Positions 38,455 to 47,015 of a stretch of DNA of 64,000 bases are shown here, piece by piece. The notes under the pieces were generated by a model. It made no database searches, was not told the DNA's origin, and was given only the letters and a program-made list of their open reading frames with translations. Numbering within the stretch: the first letter of the stretch is position 1; each line of letters opens with the position of its first letter. The translations under genes were made by a program, and so were the position numbers. The stretch is from Dinoroseobacter sp. (GTDB taxonomy: Bacteria; Pseudomonadota; Alphaproteobacteria; Rhodobacterales; Rhodobacteraceae). The stretch lies in the NCBI GenBank assembly GCA_017643385.1, contig JAEPNN010000008.1, positions 1 to 64,000 on the forward strand, given 5' to 3'.

Positions 38455-39453
38455 TCAGGCATATGTTGCTCTAAATCGATCTGCGGTGTGCTCAAAAAGA
38501 TCCACCAATGGCAGCGTCAAATTATGCCTGCCCGCCAGGAACGCGCCGTTCCGGGCGAGGTTCTCCGCCATGTGCGGGTCTGCCCCCACCCAATCTTGGG
38601 CGAGGATATCTTTCCGGGCGGTCCAGGACTTTTTCTCAACTTCACTGAGGATGACACGCAGGCGAAAAGAGGCTTGGAGACATGTAAATATATCAAACAA
38701 GCCAAGCGCACCGGGCATGTTTGCTTCGATCTGGTCCGCGATCTCGTCGTAGCAGTCCGGAAGTCGAAGCGGCAGGGTCTCATCTGCAATCAACCAAGCG
38801 TAGTCTTCAATCCCATGGCGCAAACCTGAATGCTCGTAGTCAAACCACGTGACTTCTCCAGTATCGCCAATAGCCGCATTTGCAGCGCGCGCGTCCCATT
38901 TCACAAATTTCGGCTCTTTGATCTCTAGCCTTTGGCATAGCGCGTCGATATCATAGTCGGGGGTAGTCAATCTCAGTAGCTTACCCATCCGTTGAGGACC
39001 GCGGACAAAATGGCGTATCCAGTCTCGATTTGTTCCAATCCCATCGAGGACGCCGCTCCAGTCAACTTCGTTTGCCGCATTTTGAACCTGACTTAAAGCT
39101 GCCATGGCCTTCAAAAGGATTGGCAGGCGTTCTTCTTTGGCAAGACTATGCAGGTGCACAGGTAAGCGCTGAACCCCGCCATCGGACGTGAACATAAGCC
39201 CATGTTCGTAGGCAAGAAGCCTTGGGACTGATGGGCAGGTCTTCCCAATTCTATGCAGGATCATCCGCTCTTTCTGGACCAGCCCATCATCTTCACGCGC
39301 GGATACGATCACAGATGTGTCGTCAAAATAGGCGCGATACACAGGGCGTGAGGGACCTCCAGGTCGGGTGATCTTAAGAGGCACCCGTCCCATTACCTCG
39401 CTTATGCGCGCAACGAGGCTTTCAACGTCAATATGCGGCGTTTCGTCGGACAT
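38455..39453 (-). CDS. APH/choline-kinase-fold phosphotransferase
   Basis: A 332-residue protein of the aminoglycoside-phosphotransferase/choline-kinase fold. The catalytic loop reads FVKWDARAANAAI, with Asp and Asn at the usual spacing, followed by the metal-binding segment VTWFDYEHSG. A phosphate-binding Gly-rich loop is weakly seen near GGPSRPVYRAYF. The catalytic HxD is WDAR here, which departs from the consensus. The target is likely a small alcohol or sugar, not necessarily an antibiotic. Single gene, tail towards tRNA-Leu. Confidence 0.75.
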   Translation of the reverse strand: MSDETPHIDVESLVARISEVMGRVPLKITRPGGPSRPVYRAYFDDTSVIVSAREDDGLVQKERMILHRIGKTCPSVPRLLAYEHGLMFTSDGGVQRLPVHLHSLAKEERLPILLKAMAALSQVQNAANEVDWSGVLDGIGTNRDWIRHFVRGPQRMGKLLRLTTPDYDIDALCQRLEIKEPKFVKWDARAANAAIGDTGEVTWFDYEHSGLRHGIEDYAWLIADETLPLRLPDCYDEIADQIEANMPGALGLFDIFTCLQASFRLRVILSEVEKKSWTARKDILAQDWVGADPHMAENLARNGAFLAGRHNLTLPLVDLFEHTADRFRATYA

Positions 39454-40005
39454 TTGGGCGCCTTAGGTTCACCTATACGAAAGGGTTACACACGAATTGG
39501 GATCAAATAAGGCAAAATAGTGTCGGTTTGCGTTTCGAAGCCGATTGCGGATGTGCAACGCATTTTTGACAATTCAACTGTGGAACCCTGACTGTTGCCA
39601 GATTTTAGGCCTCTGTAACTGCGCCTGACGCTGAGATTTTGAACTCAGACGCGGAACTAATGTGCCGGGATTGTTCTGAAGTGATTTTTGTAGTTTCCTG
39701 AAAAATAAATATTAACAGTCAGTTAGACTTCGTTCCATCAAGTACGGGCTGCCTAGAATTTTTGATTGCGTTCATTGATGTCGGATTGGAAATGCGTTGT
39801 TTCCAGTTCGTTGCTTGAGCGAATTCAGAACAAGGCGAAAGTTGGGCGCCAATGTGAGTGCGATGCGGCCCGGTGCGGTCTCCAATATGGCGTGATCCCA
39901 TGTGGGGTGATCGGGAGACCGGCACCGGGAAATTCGCAGTACAGAGCTGTTTTTGAAGACCTGCGTTAGGGGCGCACGTCTTGATCGCGTTTAGGGAGTT
40001 CCGCG
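39454..40005. other. Intergenic region upstream of the GTK-repeat gene
   Basis: About 550 bases without a convincing gene. Two short frames exist but have no binding site or recognisable motif. An AT-rich stretch at 39685-39725 is the most promoter-like part; it includes TTAA-N7-TTAG at 39712-39726, one base from a CtrA half-site pair. A GGGAG ribosome binding site lies just before 40006. No terminator was seen. Confidence 0.55.
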
Positions 40006-42138
40006 ATGCCGGGGTCAAAAGGCACCAAAGGTACGATCATTCTTGATCCTTCCGAGGGCACCAAAGGTACGAACGGGACCAAAGGTACGAAGGGTACTAA
40101 AGGCACCAAGGGTACTAAAGGTACGGACGGGACCAAAGGCACGAAGGGTACCAAGGGCACTAAGGGTACCAAAGGCACGAAGGGTACCAAAGGCACGAAA
40201 GGTACCAACGGTACGAAGGGGACCAAAGGCACAAAGGGCACAAAGGGCACTAAAGGCACCAAGGGCACAAAGGGCACTAAAGGCACCAAGGGAACTAAAG
40301 GGACGAAGGGCACAAAAGGTACTGGCGGTACTGGTCCAGTTCGCGATGGCATCGTTACCGGAACGAATGCCAACGACATCATTCTGCCTGGCTATGTTGA
40401 TGGGGACGGCGACATCGTTGACGGTAATGATGCCATTCTTCCGGGTGAGGTGGGCGACGATGACATTATCTTTGCGTTGGGTGGCGTTGACATTGTCGAT
40501 GCAGGTGAAGGTGACGACGATGTCTACGCCGGCAGCGGTGACGATACTGTCGATGGCGGAAACGGCAACGATCTCGTGTTTGGTGGTTCCGGATCAGATA
40601 CACTCAATGGCGATGATGGTGACGACGTCCTGATTGGGGACGGACCAAACGGGGCGGGGACCAACCTTCTCGTCAACGGATCATTCGAAGACACGACCGG
40701 CATGACGCCAACAGGGTTCGGTTTTAAAGGTAACCAGGTCCCAGGATGGCAGACAGTGCCAAGCAGCGATCTGGTGGACGTTCACAACGACAATCGTGGC
40801 GGGGTGCCAGCGACTGACGGGAATAACTGGCTGGACCTCAGCGAAAACACAGACCAAACGCAAATCTACCAAGATGTTCCAGGAATTGATCCTGAAGGCA
40901 CATATGTTCTCACATTTGATGCGGGTGACATTCCGAACGGCGAAAACGGTGTGAAGGTTTTCTGGAATGGTGAGCTTGTCGACGAGCTAACCGCGGACGA
41001 AGTTTCCGACGGCACAATGACAGGGTTCACCTATGTGCTTCAAGGTGGGGCAGGGAACGGATCTGGCCGTCTTGCCTTCGAGGGTACTGGCCCAGACAAC
41101 GACAATTATGGCACGTCTTTAGACAGTGTTCGGCTAGTCGATACAGCTGAAGATTTTAACCCCAATGATGCCGATGACGTGATCGATGGCGGCGATGGCG
41201 ACGATATCATCGCGGGCGGCGGTGGAGATGATGACATTACGGGTGGCGATGGCGACGACACCGTATATGGCGGAGATGGAGACGACTCCATCGTTGGTGG
41301 CCAAGGGGCGGATAGCCTCTTCGGGAACGGAGGCCAGGATATATTCCTGGGAGACAGCACCTCTGATTTCGACGGCGACACCATCGATGGTGGCACCACT
41401 GGTGTCGACTTCGACACACTCGATCTGTCGGGTGTCGACGGCGGGATTACCATTGTCAATCAAACGGTTGACGCCGATGGCGACTCGACGTCCGGGACCG
41501 TGGTGTTCAATTCTGATGGCTCGACACTCGATTTTACCGAGATTGAGAACATCATCCCCTGCTTCACACCTGGCACGCTGGTGGCAACACCGCGCGGTGA
41601 GGTCTTGGTGGAGGAGCTTGTGGTTGGTGACAAGGTCATCACCCGCGACAACGGCTTTCGAGAGATCGTCTGGGTTGGCCATAAACAGGTCAGCCCGCGC
41701 ATGTTCAACGAAGCACCAGAGCTGAAACCTATCTGCATTTGTGCAGGAGCGCTTGGCAATGGATTGCCCGAGCGCGACATGATCGTCTCGCCGAACCACC
41801 GAATGTTGGTGAGTTCACCCGAAGTGGCACTTTTTTTTGAGCAGACCGAGGTGCTTGTGGCCGCAAAGCATATGGTCGGTATGGAGGGCATTCACCGCGT
41901 TGACATGCTCAGAACCACCTATGTGCATTTCATGTGCGAACGTCACGAGGTTGTGCTTGGGGATGGTGCGTGGTCAGAGAGCTTCCAGCCGGGCGATCAT
42001 TCACTGCAGGGCGTCGATGCTGATCAGCGCAATGAAATATTTGCGCTTTTCCCAGAATTGCGCAGCCGTTCTGGCCGCGATGAGTATGCGGCTGCGCGAC
42101 GTATCTTACGAGGGTTCGAAGCCAAACTGGTCATCTGA
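40006..42138 (+). CDS. Secreted-type protein: GTK triplet repeat, RTX blocks and Hint domain
   Basis: A 710-residue acidic protein without a classical signal peptide. Residues 18-110 are 31 uninterrupted Gly-Thr-Xaa triplets (26 GTK, two GTN, one GTD, two GTG). Residues about 159-212 and 388-450 are RTX calcium-binding repeats (GGDGDD-type), suggesting type I secretion. Between them, about 220-380, lies a module starting LLVNGSFED and rich in beta-strand patterns, like DUF642/carbohydrate-binding domains. From C519 (CFTPGTLVATPRGEVLVEEL) a Hint_2 domain runs to the end, with SPNHRMLV as its second motif. Hint domains can self-cleave; this family commonly ends RTX proteins in Rhodobacterales. 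A GGGAG site precedes the ATG. No transporter gene lies nearby. Confidence 0.9.
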   Translation: MPGSKGTKGTIILDPSEGTKGTNGTKGTKGTKGTKGTKGTDGTKGTKGTKGTKGTKGTKGTKGTKGTNGTKGTKGTKGTKGTKGTKGTKGTKGTKGTKGTKGTKGTGGTGPVRDGIVTGTNANDIILPGYVDGDGDIVDGNDAILPGEVGDDDIIFALGGVDIVDAGEGDDDVYAGSGDDTVDGGNGNDLVFGGSGSDTLNGDDGDDVLIGDGPNGAGTNLLVNGSFEDTTGMTPTGFGFKGNQVPGWQTVPSSDLVDVHNDNRGGVPATDGNNWLDLSENTDQTQIYQDVPGIDPEGTYVLTFDAGDIPNGENGVKVFWNGELVDELTADEVSDGTMTGFTYVLQGGAGNGSGRLAFEGTGPDNDNYGTSLDSVRLVDTAEDFNPNDADDVIDGGDGDDIIAGGGGDDDITGGDGDDTVYGGDGDDSIVGGQGADSLFGNGGQDIFLGDSTSDFDGDTIDGGTTGVDFDTLDLSGVDGGITIVNQTVDADGDSTSGTVVFNSDGSTLDFTEIENIIPCFTPGTLVATPRGEVLVEELVVGDKVITRDNGFREIVWVGHKQVSPRMFNEAPELKPICICAGALGNGLPERDMIVSPNHRMLVSSPEVALFFEQTEVLVAAKHMVGMEGIHRVDMLRTTYVHFMCERHEVVLGDGAWSESFQPGDHSLQGVDADQRNEIFALFPELRSRSGRDEYAAARRILRGFEAKLVI
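40057..40335 (+). repeat. In-frame 9-base tandem repeat encoding (Gly-Thr-Xaa)31
   Basis: Thirty-one consecutive nine-base units spell Gly-Thr-Xaa. Codons vary freely at third positions (GGC/GGT/GGG/GGA, ACC/ACG/ACT/ACA, AAA/AAG) while the protein pattern is almost unchanged. This shows that the peptide, not the DNA, is under selection. Units form a Gly-every-third-residue pattern as in collagen-like proteins, but with no proline at all and a Lys in most triplets. Confidence 0.97.
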
Positions 42139-42179
42139 TAAGCAAGTTGGTCTGCTTGCTTGCCCCTGGTGGGGGCAGG

Positions 42180-42220
42180 AACCGAAGTTCGCTTAAAAAG
42201 GCGGCTTCGGTTTCTTTTTT
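42180..42220. terminator. Intrinsic terminator between convergent genes
   Basis: AACCGAAG at 42180-42187 pairs with CTTCGGTT at 42205-42212, with a short inner CGC/GCG pairing, and is followed by TCTTTTTT on the plus strand. It ends the GTK/RTX/Hint gene and probably also serves the minus-strand oxidase gene. A second small hairpin (TGCCCC / GGGGCA) lies just before it. Confidence 0.75.
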
Positions 42221-42281
42221 AAAATCACAAACCTCATTTTGACCAATTGGCTTATGGATCGTACGCAGTAAACCCTATACC

Positions 42282-44708
42282 TCAGCCCCGCATTCTCGTG
42301 CCATCTGCATCGAAAAGTGGCATTTCAATCCGCTTTGCAGGGTGGCGTTTTCCAAGAATTTCAATTTCCACTTCGACATCGGGGCGCACCATCTCGGTTG
42401 GAAGAAATCCCATAGCGATGGATCTGTCTGCGTAGTGGGAATACCCTCCTGACGTACAAAAACCGACGACGTCGTCGCCCGCAAAAATGGGTTCATACGC
42501 GACCACGTCACTGTCACCAGCATCAACTTCAAAAGTACACAGCCTGCGTGCAGTGCCATCTCTTCTTTCTTGTTCTGCTGCGGCGCGTCCTACGAAATTG
42601 ACGTTCTTTTTGAACGAAATGAAGCGGTCTAACCCTGTTTCGGCTGCAGTGTAGTCCGGGCTGAACTCTCGCTGCCATGAGCCAAAGAACTTATCGAGGC
42701 GAAGGCTCATCATCGCGCGCATTCCAAAGGGCCTCATTCCGAATTCCAGCCCGGCGGTCCAAAGCGTTTCGAAAAGGGTGCGCTGACAGATTGGGTCGCA
42801 ATAAATCTCATAGCCCAAATCGCCTGTATAGCTGACGCGTTGCACAATACACTTGGTCATCCCAACATGCATTTGCATCACATCCAGAAATCGAAAGGCC
42901 TCGGGCGAGATGTCTGTCTCGGTGCACTTTTCCAGGATCGCGCGGGCATTTGGACCGGCGATTTGAAACCCGGTACGCAAATCTGAGATATTCGAAACTT
43001 TGACACCTTGTTCAGTATTGGCGCCTTGGTCGGTGAACCACCGCATATGATAGTCTTGACTTCCGTAAGAGGCCGTGAGCTGAAATTCAGTCTCACTGAG
43101 GCAGGAGACGGTAAAGTCGCCTAATATTTTCCCAGTCGGTGAGAGCATGGGTGTCAGGCTCAGCCGCCCGGGATCTGGAATGCGGCCCGCCATTACCCGA
43201 TCAAGCCAGGCGCGCGCATTCGCGCCTGAGACGGTGAACTTTCCAAAATTGTGGGTTTCATTGATCCCTACTGAATTGCGAACCGCCAGAACTTCAGCTC
43301 GGGTCGCTTCCCATGCATTAGAACGTCGGAAAGATGGCGTTTCAAAACGCGGCTCATTTGGAAGTGCGAAATAATTCACAACTTCAAGCCCGTACTGAGC
43401 CCCCCAGACCGCGTTCATCTGATCCCAGATCTCATACATCGGGGTGGTCCGTAAATTTCGAGCCGCTGGAAGCTCTTCATTCGGATAGCTGACAGAGAAG
43501 CGCTTTTGATAATTTTCCACGACCTTGGGGATTGTGTACTTGGGGGTTGTCCAGGTACCGAAACGGGCCACGTCGAAGCCCCTCGGATCGCAATCCGGTG
43601 CGCCCTCAATCATCCATTGGGCAAGCGAAAGACCCATGCCGCCGCCCTGACTAAACCCAGCCATAACTGCGCATGCGCTCCAGTAATTGCGAAGGCCCGG
43701 AACCGGTCCAATGAGTGGGTTACCATCAGGTGCGAAGGTGAAGGGGCCATGAATGACGCTTTTGATCCCTGCGCGCTCGAGAACAGGAAACCGTTTATAG
43801 GCAAAATCGATGCTATCCTCAATCTTATCCAGATTGTCATTTAGCAACTCATGTCCGAAGTCCCAAGGTGTTCCATCCTCAGCCCATGTCTCACAGTTTT
43901 GCTCGTAAAAGCCGATGCACAGCCCGCGCCCTTCCTGGCGCAAATAGCTCTCGCCGCCGGGATCCATGACATGTGGGAATTCTATACTCCGTGTATAAAT
44001 TTCGAGAATGTCTTCGGTCACAACATACTGGTGGGCCATCGGCACCAAGGGTAAATACAGGCCGGCCATAGCTGCTAATTCGCGCGCCCAAAGTCCCCCG
44101 GCGTTGACGATGTGTTCAGCATGGATTGTGCCCAACTCGGTCACCACATCCCAGGTTCCGTCTACGCGTTGATTGGTTTCAAGAACGCGGTTGTGCAAAA
44201 CGATTTCAGCGCCCCTCTGACGCGCTGCTTTCGCATAGGCATACGTGGTCCCGGATGGGTCAAGATGGCCGTCGAGCGGATCATAAAGTGCGCCCAGAAC
44301 ACCGTCGATATTAACCAACCCATCGGTCATTTCAGCGACCTCTTGCGGGCCTAGGATCTCGGTATGCAGTCCCATGTAGCGATGCTTGGCGCGCTCTGCC
44401 TTTAGCATGTCAAAGCGATCCTGGTTGTCTGCAAGTGTGATGCCGCCAACATGGTGTAACCCGCAGCTTTGCCCCGTAAGTTCCTCTAGTTCTTTATAAA
44501 GTTTAATCGTGTAGCCCTGAAGGGCGGCCATATTAGTGTCGCCATTCAGCGTGTGGAATCCGCCAGCTGCATGCCAGGTCGATCCACTGGTCAGTTCAGA
44601 CCGTTCAACCAGCATGACATCGGACCAGCCTAGTTTTGTGAGATGGTACAAAACAGAACAGCCAACGACGCCGCCGCCGATGACACAAACCCGGGTTGTG
44701 GTTTTCAT
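42282..44708 (-). CDS. FAD-dependent oxidase/demethylase of dimethylglycine/sarcosine dehydrogenase type
   Basis: An 808-residue enzyme. The FAD-binding oxidase domain starts RVCVIGGGVVGCSVLYHL, and TSGSTWH46AAGG contains the His that is covalently flavinylated in dimethylglycine dehydrogenase. A middle domain follows. The C-terminal half is a GcvT-like folate-binding domain ending with a barrel (VGFCTSGGYSHYADRS). Such enzymes remove an N-methyl group and hand it to tetrahydrofolate. The exact substrate is unknown, probably a methylated amine or betaine derivative. It is the last gene of the minus-strand transport cluster, 99 bases after the ATPase gene. Confidence 0.85.
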   Translation of the reverse strand: MKTTTRVCVIGGGVVGCSVLYHLTKLGWSDVMLVERSELTSGSTWHAAGGFHTLNGDTNMAALQGYTIKLYKELEELTGQSCGLHHVGGITLADNQDRFDMLKAERAKHRYMGLHTEILGPQEVAEMTDGLVNIDGVLGALYDPLDGHLDPSGTTYAYAKAARQRGAEIVLHNRVLETNQRVDGTWDVVTELGTIHAEHIVNAGGLWARELAAMAGLYLPLVPMAHQYVVTEDILEIYTRSIEFPHVMDPGGESYLRQEGRGLCIGFYEQNCETWAEDGTPWDFGHELLNDNLDKIEDSIDFAYKRFPVLERAGIKSVIHGPFTFAPDGNPLIGPVPGLRNYWSACAVMAGFSQGGGMGLSLAQWMIEGAPDCDPRGFDVARFGTWTTPKYTIPKVVENYQKRFSVSYPNEELPAARNLRTTPMYEIWDQMNAVWGAQYGLEVVNYFALPNEPRFETPSFRRSNAWEATRAEVLAVRNSVGINETHNFGKFTVSGANARAWLDRVMAGRIPDPGRLSLTPMLSPTGKILGDFTVSCLSETEFQLTASYGSQDYHMRWFTDQGANTEQGVKVSNISDLRTGFQIAGPNARAILEKCTETDISPEAFRFLDVMQMHVGMTKCIVQRVSYTGDLGYEIYCDPICQRTLFETLWTAGLEFGMRPFGMRAMMSLRLDKFFGSWQREFSPDYTAAETGLDRFISFKKNVNFVGRAAAEQERRDGTARRLCTFEVDAGDSDVVAYEPIFAGDDVVGFCTSGGYSHYADRSIAMGFLPTEMVRPDVEVEIEILGKRHPAKRIEMPLFDADGTRMRG

Positions 44709-44807
44709 GAAAGACTATTCCCTGATGAAGAGCTTTTGCATCAGGCTAGGGACGCCGCGGCGATGTGATTGCCGAAAAACGACATCGCCGTGGCCAATTT
44801 TGGTGAT

Positions 44808-46892
44808 CTACTCTGCCGCGATCTTGATCACGGGTTCCATTGCCGCGAATTCGGCGTCAGGCAAATGACATTTGACCTGATGTCCATCCGCCATTTTGCG
44901 AACAGGTGGAATTTCGCGTTCGCAAAGTCCTCCGGCAACCTTGTCTTTCCAGCGGCAACGCGTCTGGAACGGACAACCTGTAGGTGGGTTCATCGCCGAA
45001 GGAATGTCTCCTTCCAGAACGATATGTTGTTTTTCGATCGACGTGTCGGCGATCGGCACCGCAGAGAGCAGCGCCTCTGTATATGGGTGGTAAGGTGGGC
45101 TGAACACTTGATCGGTTGTGCCCATTTCCACGACATGGCCCAAATACATCACCATAACGCGGTCCGAGAGATAGCGCACAATACTCAGATCATGGCTGAT
45201 AAAGAGCAGCGTTGTCTTGTTCTTGCGCTGGATCTCCATCAGCAAATCCGTCACGGCCGCCTGCACCGATACATCCAAGGCCGAGACAGGTTCGTCTGCG
45301 ACGACGATCCGTGCATCTCCGGCAAAGGCACGCGCAATACCTACGCGTTGTTTTTGCCCGCCTGAAAGCTGACGTGGCATCCGATCAGCGAAGGTCCGCG
45401 GCAGCTTCACAAGATCAAGCAATTCCAGCATACGCTGTTCCCGCTCGGCTTCTGAATTACCAACTTTGAAGATTTCCAAGGCCCGAATGATTTGCCGTCC
45501 CACAGTCATGGACGGGTTGAGAGTGTCAAAGGGGTTCTGGAACACCATCTGAACCTCGGACACGGTCTTGGTATCGCGTTCTTCAATCGGCGTGGCCTGA
45601 ATCTCGCGATTGTCGATCATGATCTTGCCATCGGTTGCTGTCTCAAGCCCCATCAGGACCTTCGCAAATGTGGATTTGCCGCAACCGGACTCACCCACGA
45701 TGGCGAGCGTTTCAGATTCGCGCGCCTCAAACGAAAGCGTTTCGTTCGCCTTCACCACGCGCTTTTCTCCGCCGCCAAAGAGCGCACTCGCTGCGACCTC
45801 GTAGTACTTTTTCAGATTATCCATCCGAAGTACGACGTCGCCCACTTCACCTTTGACTTTGGTGTCGCTGGCGTCGATCGGAGCATCCCAATCAATTTCC
45901 TCGAACCTCAGACACCGGGTGGTGTGTCGATCATTGCCTTCGACTGCGGCCATCGGAATTGCCTGGGCGTCGCAATGAGCGTCTTGAAAGTAGTCACAGC
46001 GTGGGCCGAAGTTGCACCCGGGTGGGCGCTCATGGGGCAGGGGAAAATTGCCCGGGATCGCTTTGAGTGGACGAGAGTTCTTGTCGGCACCAGGCAGTGG
46101 GATCGACCGAAAAAGTGCCTGCGTGTAAGGGTGTTGCATCTTGTCGAAGACATCTTCGATTGAGCCCGCCTCAACAGCTTCGCCCGAATACATCACACAT
46201 AGACGGTCACACGTCTCAAGCACGAGGCCGAGATTGTGTGAGATAAACAGCATCGACGTGCCGTATTTCTTGCCAAGGTCCTTCACGAGTTCGACCACCG
46301 CGGCTTCCACCGTCACATCCAGCGCCGTGGTTGGCTCATCTAGGATCAGAAGCGATGGTTTTGACATCAACGCCATAGCAATGACGATACGCTGCTGCTG
46401 ACCGCCAGAAAGCTGGTGTGGGAAGCTTTCCAGTATGCGCTTTGGATCCGGCAATTTCACATCTGTGACAACTTCAAGCGCGCGCGCATAAGCTTCCTTT
46501 TCAGAAACGCCCTCATGGATCATTGGCACTTCAATCAACTGCTTGCCAATCTTCATTGCCGGGTTCAAAGACGCCATAGGTTCTTGATAAATCATGGCGA
46601 TTTCGGATCCACGGATATCCCGAAGCTCCTCCATGCTCATTTTATTCAGGTCGCGCCCTTTGAATTTGATCGTTCCTCCAACGATCTTCCCGTTCACGCC
46701 AAGGTCCTGCATGACGCCCAGGGCTACAGTTGATTTCCCGCAGCCAGACTCGCCCACAAGGCCCATGGCCTCGCCAGGTTGCACAACGCATGAAAAATCC
46801 ATCACGGCTGGGATTTCACGCAGGCGTGTAAAGAAGCTGATGGACAGGTTTTCGATCTCAAGTATCGGACCATCGTAATCCCACTTAGCCAT
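44808..46892 (-). CDS. Fused double ATPase of an oligopeptide-type ABC importer
   Basis: A 694-residue protein starting at 46892 (MAKWDYDGPILEIENLS) with GGAGACGAG before it. It holds two complete ATPase domains in tandem: Walker A GESGCGKST occurs twice, signatures are LSGGQQQR and LSGGQKQR, Walker B LLILDEPTTALD and IVVADEPVSALD. Each ends with the oligopeptide_HPY-type Cys-containing tail (GCNFGPRCDYF and GCPFQTRCRWKD). It corresponds to DppD and DppF joined in one chain. It energises the two permeases encoded upstream. Confidence 0.93.
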   Translation of the reverse strand: MAKWDYDGPILEIENLSISFFTRLREIPAVMDFSCVVQPGEAMGLVGESGCGKSTVALGVMQDLGVNGKIVGGTIKFKGRDLNKMSMEELRDIRGSEIAMIYQEPMASLNPAMKIGKQLIEVPMIHEGVSEKEAYARALEVVTDVKLPDPKRILESFPHQLSGGQQQRIVIAMALMSKPSLLILDEPTTALDVTVEAAVVELVKDLGKKYGTSMLFISHNLGLVLETCDRLCVMYSGEAVEAGSIEDVFDKMQHPYTQALFRSIPLPGADKNSRPLKAIPGNFPLPHERPPGCNFGPRCDYFQDAHCDAQAIPMAAVEGNDRHTTRCLRFEEIDWDAPIDASDTKVKGEVGDVVLRMDNLKKYYEVAASALFGGGEKRVVKANETLSFEARESETLAIVGESGCGKSTFAKVLMGLETATDGKIMIDNREIQATPIEERDTKTVSEVQMVFQNPFDTLNPSMTVGRQIIRALEIFKVGNSEAEREQRMLELLDLVKLPRTFADRMPRQLSGGQKQRVGIARAFAGDARIVVADEPVSALDVSVQAAVTDLLMEIQRKNKTTLLFISHDLSIVRYLSDRVMVMYLGHVVEMGTTDQVFSPPYHPYTEALLSAVPIADTSIEKQHIVLEGDIPSAMNPPTGCPFQTRCRWKDKVAGGLCEREIPPVRKMADGHQVKCHLPDAEFAAMEPVIKIAAE

Positions 46893-47015
46893 TATCTCGT
46901 CTCCTGTCGGGGCCTTCTCGGTGCATGTCGCGCTCTGTTTCACGTCGTTGCACCCGGATCGGGCTTTTCGTTAACGCATGCGGCCCCGAAACTTTGGCTT
47001 CGGGACCGATCCTTG

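Noticed and set aside
40057-40335. CRISPR array or non-coding minisatellite
   Set aside because: Units are nine bases without spacers, strictly in frame, and vary only at synonymous positions, which fits a coding repeat.
39966-40382. Minus-strand frame of Phe/Leu-Val-Pro repeats opposite the GTK repeat
   Set aside because: It is the mechanical complement of the nine-base repeat; the plus-strand frame continues into RTX and Hint domains and has a ribosome binding site, the minus frame has neither.
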